Positions 14,179-20,457 of a stretch of DNA of 43,080 nucleotides are shown piece by piece. The notes below the pieces were generated by a model. That model searched no databases, had not been told where the DNA came from, and saw only the letters and a list, made by a program, of their open reading frames with translations. The translations under genes were made by a program, and so were the position numbers. Source of the stretch: Comamonadaceae bacterium (GTDB lineage Bacteria > Pseudomonadota > Gammaproteobacteria > Burkholderiales > Burkholderiaceae_C); contig JAIXOZ010000117.1 of NCBI GenBank assembly GCA_027486495.1, forward strand, positions 1-43,080. The letters run 5' to 3'. How positions within the stretch are numbered: position 1 is the stretch's first letter; every line of letters begins with the position of its first letter.

Positions 14179-15339
14179 ATGAACACCTCACCCGACACAT
14201 ACCAAGACATCCGCGACGCCGTGCGCGCCCTGTGCGCCCAGTTCCCTGACGAGTACCACCGCAAGGTCGACGAAAAACGCGGCTACCCCGAAGAGTTTGT
14301 GGATGCGCTGACCAAAGCCGGTTGGATGGCTGCGCTGATTCCACAAGAATACGGTGGCTCGGGCCTGAGCATGGCCGAGGCCTCGGTCATCATGGAAGAG
14401 ATCAACCGCTCGGGCGGTAACTCGGGCGCTTGTCACGGCCAGATGTACGTGATGAATGCCATCGTGCGCAGCGGCTCGGACGCCCAGAAAAATTTGCTTT
14501 TGCCCAAGATCGCCACGGGCGAGTTGCGCATCCAGTCCATGGGCGTGACCGAGCCCACCACGGGATCGGACACCACCCAACTCAAAACCACTGCCGTCAA
14601 AAAAGACGGCCGCTGGGTCATCAACGGCCAAAAGGTCTGGATCTCGCGCATCCAGCACAGCGACTTGATGATCTTGCTGGCCCGCACCACGCCTGCCGAC
14701 CAAGTCACCAAGCGCTCCGAAGGCCTGTCGTGCTTCCTGATCGATTTGAAGCAGGCCATTGGCAACGGCCTCACGGTACGGCCCATCTTGAACATGGTCA
14801 ACCACGAGACCAACGAGCTGTTTTTTGACAACCTCGAAATCCCCGAAGACGCGCTTTTGGGCGAAGAAGGCAAGGGCTTCAAAACCCTGCTCGACGGCCT
14901 GAACGCCGAGCGTGTGCTGATCGCGGCCGAGTGCATTGGTGACGGCTACTGGTTCATCGACCGCGCCACGAAATACGCCAAAGACCGTGTGGTGTTTGGC
15001 CGCCCGATTGGTCAGAACCAAGGCGTGCAGTTCCCGATTGCCGACGCTTTCATTGAGCTGGAAGCGGCAAACCTGATGCGCTGGAAGGCTTGCGAAAAAA
15101 TCGACGCCATGCAAAACGCCGGGGCCGAAGCCAACATGGCCAAGTACCTCGCGGCCAAGGCCAGCTGGGAAGCTGCCAACGTCTGCCTGCAAACCCACGG
15201 TGGTTTTGGTTTTGCGTGTGAGTACGACATCGAGCGCAAGTTCCGCGAGACCCGCCTGTACCAGGTCGCGCCAGTCTCGACCAACATGATCTTCAGTTAC
15301 GTGGCCGAACACATTCTTGGGTTGCCTCGTTCGTTCTGA
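14179..15339 (+). CDS. Acyl-CoA dehydrogenase of the itaconate-type locus
   Basis: FAD-dependent enzyme of 386 residues that would introduce a 2,3-double bond in an acyl-CoA. Typical blocks are PQEYGGSGLSMAEASVIMEE, the FAD/substrate motif MGVTEPTTGSDTTQLKT, GQKVWISRIQHSD, and the C-terminal LQTHGGFGFACEYDIERKFRETRL. The usual C-terminal catalytic Glu, just before GTN in most members, is not seen: the sequence reads QVAPVSTNMI. The base may therefore sit elsewhere, as in isovaleryl- and long-chain dehydrogenases. It lies between the hydratase and the CoA-transferase. An acyl-CoA dehydrogenase occupies the same place in the P. aeruginosa itaconate locus, with unproved role. Confidence 0.9.
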   Translation: MNTSPDTYQDIRDAVRALCAQFPDEYHRKVDEKRGYPEEFVDALTKAGWMAALIPQEYGGSGLSMAEASVIMEEINRSGGNSGACHGQMYVMNAIVRSGSDAQKNLLLPKIATGELRIQSMGVTEPTTGSDTTQLKTTAVKKDGRWVINGQKVWISRIQHSDLMILLARTTPADQVTKRSEGLSCFLIDLKQAIGNGLTVRPILNMVNHETNELFFDNLEIPEDALLGEEGKGFKTLLDGLNAERVLIAAECIGDGYWFIDRATKYAKDRVVFGRPIGQNQGVQFPIADAFIELEAANLMRWKACEKIDAMQNAGAEANMAKYLAAKASWEAANVCLQTHGGFGFACEYDIERKFRETRLYQVAPVSTNMIFSYVAEHILGLPRSF

Positions 15340-15340
15340 C

Positions 15341-16540
15341 ATGCGTTCTGACATGACATCGCCAAGGCCGCTGGACGGCATCACCGTCGTTTCTCTCGAA
15401 CACGCGATTGCCGCGCCCTTTTGCACCCGCCAACTGGCCGACCTGGGCGCACGCGTCATCAAGATCGAACGCCCCGGTGCGGGCGACTTTGCGCGCGCCT
15501 ACGACACGCGGGTGCGTGGCCAGTCTTCGCACTTTGTGTGGACCAACCGCTCCAAAGAAAGCCTGACGCTGGACCTGAAAAACCCCGACGCCATGGCCGT
15601 GCTGAGCAGCCTGCTGCAAAGCGCCGACGTGCTGGTGCAAAACCTCGCACCCGGCGCGGCCGCGCGCATGGGCCTGTCGTTTGAGGCGCTCAACCCCAAG
15701 CACCCTAAGCTCATTGTTTGCGACATCTCGGGCTATGGCGAAGACGGCCCCTACCGCGACAAAAAAGCCTATGACCTCTTGATCCAGAGCGAGGCGGGCA
15801 TGTTGTCCATCACCGGCACGCCCGAGGACCCATCCAAAACCGGCAACTCGATCGCCGACATCGCCGCCGGCATGTACGCCTACACCAACATCTTGTCGGC
15901 ACTGCTGCTGCGCGGCAAAACCGGTCAGGGCAGCCACATCGACGTGTCCATGCTCGAAGCGCTGGCCGAGTGGATGGGCTACCCGCTGTATTACGCTTTT
16001 GAGGGCGCGCCCCCGCCACCGCGCAGCGCCGCCTCACACGCCAGCATCTACCCCTATGGCCCTTTTGCAGCGGGCGACGGCGGCACCGTGATGCTGGGCC
16101 TGCAAAACGAGCGCGAGTGGAAAGTGTTTTGTGAGGTGGTGCTGGGCGATGCAGCCTTGGCCAGCGATGCCCGCTTTTGCACCAATGCGCTGCGCAACAC
16201 CCACCGCGCCCAGCTCAAGCAGCTCATCGTGGGTGTGTTTGCCCGCATGAGCACGCCCCAGGTCGAGGCGCGGCTGGACCAAGCGCAAATTGCCAACGCC
16301 CGCATGAACGACATGGCGGGTGTCTGGGCGCACCCGCAGCTCAAGGCGCGTGAGCGCTGGCACAAGGTGGGCTCGCCCGCAGGCGACATCCCCGCCCTGC
16401 TGCCGCCCGGGCGCAACAACCGTTACGACTACCGCATGGACGCCGTGCCTGCCGTGGGCGAGCACACCGAGGCCATCTTGCGCGAGTTGGGCTTGGACGA
16501 TGCGGCGGTGCAAGCGCTGCGCACAAGCAAAGCCATCTGA
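15341..16540 (+). CDS. ict: CaiB/BaiF family CoA-transferase, probable succinyl-CoA:itaconate CoA-transferase
   Basis: Family III CoA-transferase of 399 residues that would move CoA from succinyl-CoA to itaconate, the first step of the pathway. Family marks are DGITVVSLEHAIAAPFCTRQLADLGARVIKIE (shown here only as family region, residues about 8-40), DLKNPDAMAVLSSLL, and the catalytic aspartate context SIADIAAGMYAY with Asp173, close to the position of the active Asp in formyl-CoA transferase. Start ATG 15341 is one base after the preceding TGA; a second in-frame ATG at 15353 arises from a 12-base tandem duplication. There is no strong ribosome binding site, so translational coupling is likely. 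The itaconate assignment is from gene neighbours. Confidence 0.78.
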   Translation: MRSDMTSPRPLDGITVVSLEHAIAAPFCTRQLADLGARVIKIERPGAGDFARAYDTRVRGQSSHFVWTNRSKESLTLDLKNPDAMAVLSSLLQSADVLVQNLAPGAAARMGLSFEALNPKHPKLIVCDISGYGEDGPYRDKKAYDLLIQSEAGMLSITGTPEDPSKTGNSIADIAAGMYAYTNILSALLLRGKTGQGSHIDVSMLEALAEWMGYPLYYAFEGAPPPPRSAASHASIYPYGPFAAGDGGTVMLGLQNEREWKVFCEVVLGDAALASDARFCTNALRNTHRAQLKQLIVGVFARMSTPQVEARLDQAQIANARMNDMAGVWAHPQLKARERWHKVGSPAGDIPALLPPGRNNRYDYRMDAVPAVGEHTEAILRELGLDDAAVQALRTSKAI

Positions 16541-16583
16541 GCCACACCACTGAGCCATTGAAAACAGAACACAAGGAGACGGC

Positions 16584-17945
16584 ATGACATCCACCCCATC
16601 CAACACCGCCCAACTTGCCGCCTTTGCCGCAGGCCTGCGCTTCGAAGACATCCCCGAGCCGGTGGTCCGCAAGATCGAAGACCTGCTGGTCGACTGGTTT
16701 GGCTCGGCTGTGGCCGGGCACGGCTCGCGCCCGGTGGAGAGCATCACCCGTTTTGCGCAGGCCATGGGCCCGGCCCAAGGTCCCTCCGAAGTCATCATCA
16801 ACCGCGCACGCACCACGCCGTATTTGGCGGCCATGGCCAATGCGGCCGCCTCGCATGTGGCCGAGCAAGACGATGTGCACAACGGCTCGGTGTTCCACCC
16901 GGCCACGGTGGTGTTTTCGCCTGCGGTGGCGGTGGCGCAAGCTCTGGGCGCGAGCGGCCAGCAACTGCTGGCCGCATCGGTCGTGGGCTACGAAGTCGGC
17001 ATCCGTGTGGGTGAATTTTTGGGGCGCTCGCACTACCGCGTGTTCCACACCACGGGCACGGCAGGCACCTTGGCCGCAGCTGCTGCCGTGGGTCATTTGC
17101 TGGGCCTGAACGCGCAGCAAATGCAGCACGCCTTCGGCTCGGCGGGCACGCAGTCGGCGGGCCTGTGGGAATTTTTGCGCACCGCCGCCGACAGCAAGCA
17201 ACTGCACACCGCACACGCCGCTGGGGCGGGCCTCATGTCTGCGTACCTGGCCCAAGACGGCTTCACCGGCGCAGCCGAGATTTTGCAAGGCCCGCAGGGC
17301 ATGGCTGTGGGCATGTCGAGCGACGCCGACCCGAGCCGCTTGGTGGACGGCCTGGGCACCCGCTGGGCCACGGCCGAGACCTCGTTCAAGTACCACGCGA
17401 GTTGCCGCCACACCCACCCGGCGGCCGATGCGCTGCTGCACGTCATGCAGACCCATGGCCTGAAAATCGAAGACCTGGCCCAAGTGGTGACGCATGTGCA
17501 CCAGGGCGCCATCGATGTGCTCGGCCCAGTGGTGCGGCCCGTCACGGTGCACCAAAGCAAGTTTTCCATGGGCACGGTGCTGGCGCTGGTAGCGCAACAC
17601 GGCCACGCGGGCTTGACAGAATTTGACCGCGACTTTTTGAGCCCACCAACCCAGACCTTGCGCGACAAAGTCAGCATGGTGCTGGACGCCGAAGTGGACA
17701 GCGCCTACCCCAAACGCTGGATCGGCAAAGTGACCGTGACCACCACCGATGGCCGCGTGCTGCATGGTCGCGTGGACGAGCCCAAGGGCGACCCGGGCAA
17801 CACGCTCTCGCGCCAAGAGATCACCGACAAGGCCCTGCGCTTGGCGGCTTTCAGTGGCGGTGCCACGCCAGAGGCCATGCGCCAGAGTGTGGATGCGCTC
17901 TGGCAAGTGGCCAGCTGGCCCAAGGTCAGCGCTTTGCTGTCATGA
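16584..17945 (+). CDS. MmgE/PrpD family protein in the itaconate locus
   Basis: A 453-residue protein of the family that contains 2-methylcitrate dehydratase (PrpD) and cis-aconitate decarboxylase (CAD, Irg1/ACOD1). Family features are DLLVDWFGSAVAGHGSRPVE, AMANAAASHVAEQDDVHNGSVFHP, VVGYEVGIRVGEFLGRSHYRVFHTTGTAG and FKYHASCRHTHPAADALL. A strong AAGGAG precedes the ATG at 16584. Its TGA overlaps the ATG of the lyase gene. The matching gene in the P. aeruginosa cluster is also of this family and its reaction is not settled, to my knowledge. Plausible roles are producing itaconate from cis-aconitate, or hydrating or isomerising a related C5/C6 acid. Confidence 0.85.
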   Translation: MTSTPSNTAQLAAFAAGLRFEDIPEPVVRKIEDLLVDWFGSAVAGHGSRPVESITRFAQAMGPAQGPSEVIINRARTTPYLAAMANAAASHVAEQDDVHNGSVFHPATVVFSPAVAVAQALGASGQQLLAASVVGYEVGIRVGEFLGRSHYRVFHTTGTAGTLAAAAAVGHLLGLNAQQMQHAFGSAGTQSAGLWEFLRTAADSKQLHTAHAAGAGLMSAYLAQDGFTGAAEILQGPQGMAVGMSSDADPSRLVDGLGTRWATAETSFKYHASCRHTHPAADALLHVMQTHGLKIEDLAQVVTHVHQGAIDVLGPVVRPVTVHQSKFSMGTVLALVAQHGHAGLTEFDRDFLSPPTQTLRDKVSMVLDAEVDSAYPKRWIGKVTVTTTDGRVLHGRVDEPKGDPGNTLSRQEITDKALRLAAFSGGATPEAMRQSVDALWQVASWPKVSALLS

Positions 17946-18817
17946 GCGGCCGAATGCACTCGCAGCCTGCATCGCCAACCCAGTCCTTGCCGCCATCCAA
18001 TCTGGCACAGGCGCGCAGTTTTTTGTTTGTGCCCGGCAACCGACCCGAGCGCTTTGCCAAGGCCCTGGCCAGCGGTGCCGATGCGGTCATCATCGACCTC
18101 GAAGACGCCGTGCCGCTTGACGCCAAAGACGCTGCTCGCGCTGCGCTGGCGCAGGCCTGGCCAGACTTTGACGCGGACCAACGTCCCCGCCTCTTGGTGC
18201 GCGTGAACCCCGTAGGCACCCCTTGGCACGAGGCCGATATGGCCGCGCTGTGCCACTTGCCCGGCTTGGGCGCGCTCATGCTGCCCAAGGCCGAAAACCC
18301 GCAGCAACTTGAGCATGCCTACAGTGTCTGCCGTGTGCCGGTGCTGCCCTTGATCGAAAGCGCAGAAGGCGTGGGGCAGATGGAGCCCATTGCCCGCGCT
18401 GCGGGTGTGCTGCGCTTGGGCCTGGGCCACATCGACCTGCAGGCCGATTTGCGCATCACCTGCGGACCTGACGAAGCAGAACTCGCCCCCATACGGCTGG
18501 CCATGGTGGTGGCTTCACGTCGCGCCCATTTGCCCGCCCCGGTAGACGGTGTGACCACCGCCACGCAGGATGCCGAGGTGTTGGCCGAAGACGCCCAACG
18601 CAGCCGCCGCTTTGGCTTTGGGGCCAAGCTGTGCATCCACCCCGCGCAAGTGGCGGGTGTGCACCAGGCCCTGGCCCCGACCGATGCCGAGTGTGACTGG
18701 GCTCGCCGCGTGCTGGCCGCCGAAGTGGCGGCAGGCGGCGGCGCGTTCAGTGTGGACGGCAAGATGGTCGACCCGCCTGTGCTGCTGCTGGCGCGCAACG
18801 TGCTGCGCGAGCGCTGA
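17942..18817 (+). CDS. ccl: HpcH/HpaI (CitE-like) lyase, probable citramalyl-CoA lyase
   Basis: A TIM-barrel acyl-CoA lyase of 291 residues that would split (S)-citramalyl-CoA to acetyl-CoA and pyruvate, the last step of itaconate breakdown. CitE-family motifs are ARSFLFVPGNRPERFAKAL (substrate-binding Arg), DAVIIDLEDAVP (metal-binding acid region), LLVRVNPVGTPWHEADM, LPLIESAEGV and the C-terminal GAKLCIHPAQVAGVH. The ATG at 17942 overlaps the upstream TGA as ATGA, which signals translational coupling. Malyl-CoA or 3-hydroxy-3-methylglutaryl-type substrates are alternatives from family alone; context favours citramalyl-CoA. Confidence 0.82.
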   Translation: MSGRMHSQPASPTQSLPPSNLAQARSFLFVPGNRPERFAKALASGADAVIIDLEDAVPLDAKDAARAALAQAWPDFDADQRPRLLVRVNPVGTPWHEADMAALCHLPGLGALMLPKAENPQQLEHAYSVCRVPVLPLIESAEGVGQMEPIARAAGVLRLGLGHIDLQADLRITCGPDEAELAPIRLAMVVASRRAHLPAPVDGVTTATQDAEVLAEDAQRSRRFGFGAKLCIHPAQVAGVHQALAPTDAECDWARRVLAAEVAAGGGAFSVDGKMVDPPVLLLARNVLRER

Positions 18818-18854
18818 GCCCGTTGGGGGCCGCCCCCGCTGTCACAATCCCCCC

Positions 18855-19769
18855 ATGTCTGTTCATTTCGATCTGGTGGATTTGCGCCTCATGGTGCGGG
18901 TGGCCGAAGCCAACAGCCTCACCAAAGGGGCCGAGGCCTCGCACATCTCGTTGCCTGCGGCCAGCACACGCATCAAGAACTTGGAAGAGAGCATTGGCGC
19001 CAAACTGCTCAACCGCCACAGCCAGGGCGTGACCCTGACGCCGCCGGGGCAAGCCTTTGTGCACCGGGCGCGGCTGGTGCTGGGGCAGATCGAACACCTG
19101 CGCGGCGACTTGCAGGAATACGCCAGCGGCATCAAAGGCCACCTGCGCGTGTACGCCAACACCACGGCGCTGGGTGAGTTCTTGCCCGAGGTGCTCAAGC
19201 GTTATTTGGCCACGCACCCCGATGTGAACATCGACCTGCAAGAAAAACTGTCCAACGAAATCGTGCGCGCCGTGATGGACGGCAAGACCGACATCGGCAT
19301 CGTGGCCGGGTCGGTGCGCACCGAAAATCTGCAAACCCTGCCCTACCGCTCGGACAGCCTGGTGTTGGTGGTGCCCGATGGCCACCCCGTGGCCGACTTG
19401 CCCAGCATGCCGCTCATCGACGCGTTGGAGTTTGACCATGTGGGTCTGCACGAAGCCAGCGCCCTGCACGCTTTCCTGAACCGCGAATGCGAGCGGCTGA
19501 ACAAGCCGCTCAAAGTGCGCATCCAGGTCAGCAGCTTCGAGTCGGCCTGCCGCATGATCGAAGCCAAGGTGGGCGTGGGCGTACTGCCCGAATCCGCCGC
19601 CCGGCGCCACGCCCGCAGCATGGCCATCCGCCTGGTGCCCTTGTCCGATGCTTGGGCCATCCGGTCCATGCAAATTTGCGTGCGCAACTTCGACGAACTG
19701 CCCAACTTTGCGCGGGACTTGATTGACTTGCTGGCAGAGGATGCAAGGCTGGCGGGGGATTCAGCGTAA
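18855..19769 (+). CDS. LysR-family regulator, probable regulator of the itaconate genes
   Basis: A 304-residue LysR protein. The N-terminal winged HTH is LRLMVRVAEANSLTKGAEASHISLPAASTRIKNLEE (residues about 8-45), followed by an effector-binding domain starting near residue 93 (GHLRVYANTTALGEFLPEVL). It follows the lyase gene by 37 bases in the same direction; in P. aeruginosa the itaconate regulator is transcribed away from its cluster, so the arrangement differs. The ATG at 18855 is preferred because the longer frame from 18570 lies inside the lyase gene. The last two codons and the TAA fall in a stretch that matches the 3' end of the methyltransferase gene, so the gene end may have been remodelled by that event. 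Confidence 0.88.
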   Translation: MSVHFDLVDLRLMVRVAEANSLTKGAEASHISLPAASTRIKNLEESIGAKLLNRHSQGVTLTPPGQAFVHRARLVLGQIEHLRGDLQEYASGIKGHLRVYANTTALGEFLPEVLKRYLATHPDVNIDLQEKLSNEIVRAVMDGKTDIGIVAGSVRTENLQTLPYRSDSLVLVVPDGHPVADLPSMPLIDALEFDHVGLHEASALHAFLNRECERLNKPLKVRIQVSSFESACRMIEAKVGVGVLPESAARRHARSMAIRLVPLSDAWAIRSMQICVRNFDELPNFARDLIDLLAEDARLAGDSA

Positions 19770-19872
19770 ATAACCCCAAACTGAACACCTCAGGTCGCAG
19801 TTTGTTGGTCAGCGCTTGGTAGGCCGCCTCAAAAGGCGTGAAGTTGACGGGGGCGGTGTCGCCGCTTATGTT
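19760..19872 (-). pseudogene. Decayed copy of the 3' end of the downstream methyltransferase gene
   Basis: About 113 bases, roughly 80 % identical by eye to 20457-20570 in the same orientation. Translated on the minus strand it reads SGDTAPVNFTPFEAAYQA then LTNKLRPEVFSLG, against the same stretch with LTDKLRPQVFSLG in the intact gene. Only the last 35 or so codons are present. Together with 20457-20570 it forms direct repeats around the brnT-brnA pair. It also overlaps the LysR stop codon. Confidence 0.8.
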
Positions 19873-19876
19873 GTGC

Positions 19877-20173
19877 CTATGGTCTTGAATGGCTGGCCAC
19901 ATATTGGCGCAGCACGCTGTCCATGAGCGATTGCCAGCCTTCGCCAGTGGATTTGAAATAGGCCAGCACCTCGGGGCTGTAGCGCACCGAAACCAGTTGT
20001 TTTTTGTTCTCGGACCTGGGGCGGCCGCGCAAACTTTTGAGCGGGACCATGGCCTTCAATTGGGTGGGCGTGAGTGGCTGCGCATCCGGATCGCTCCGTG
20101 CTGCGATGGTGATGGCCTTGTCCTCTTGCACGCTGGGCATGCGCACTGTGGGGCGCTTAGAAATTGTCGACAT
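19877..20173 (-). CDS. brnA: BrnA-family antitoxin
   Basis: A 98-residue antitoxin expected to bind and neutralise BrnT and to repress the operon. The C-terminal half has the family pattern: RGRPRSENKKQLVSVRYSPEVLAYFKSTGEGWQSLMDSVLRQYVASH, a ribbon-helix-helix DNA-binding unit (beta strand QLVSVRY, then two helices; given as family region residues about 50-96). The N-terminal part is likely the flexible toxin-binding arm. Its ATG at 20173 lies 17 bases inside the brnT frame, the standard brnT-brnA overlap. It is flanked by the methyltransferase 3'-end repeats. Confidence 0.88.
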   Translation of the reverse strand: MSTISKRPTVRMPSVQEDKAITIAARSDPDAQPLTPTQLKAMVPLKSLRGRPRSENKKQLVSVRYSPEVLAYFKSTGEGWQSLMDSVLRQYVASHSRP

Positions 20174-20426
20174 AGTGCTTTACCTCGCGTCGATTGGCAC
20201 GGCGAAGGCTGATGATTCTTCGCGCGGGTGCCCGGTCTACAAATGCCACGAAGTACAGGGTTTCGGTCTTAGGTGCGAGCGCGATCATTCGCAGCTCCTT
20301 GTACTCAAATCGATCGTCAACCCATACCAGCGCGGATTCCCAATCGAGTTCACCGGCCATGCGCAGTGACAAACCATGTTTGATCTGGTTGGAAGCGTCT
20401 TTGGCCGGGTCGAACTCGATCTGCAT
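20157..20426 (-). CDS. brnT: BrnT-family toxin (RNase-like)
   Basis: An 89-residue toxin of the BrnT family, which has a RelE-like fold and is thought to act as a ribonuclease. Family marks: MQIEFDPAKDASNQIKHGLS at the start, ESALVWVDDRFEYKELRMIAL in the middle and the signature RIISLRRANRREVKHY near the end. The ATG at 20426 aligns with the usual M..EFDP start; a longer frame begins at 20453. The order toxin-then-antitoxin is typical. A palindrome GTAGCTAC (20436-20443) upstream could be part of a BrnA operator, but it is short. The pair sits directly behind the restriction-modification gene. Confidence 0.87.
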   Translation of the reverse strand: MQIEFDPAKDASNQIKHGLSLRMAGELDWESALVWVDDRFEYKELRMIALAPKTETLYFVAFVDRAPARRIISLRRANRREVKHYVDNF

Positions 20427-20457
20427 TGTATTTGTGTAGCTACTGAAAATCAATGCT

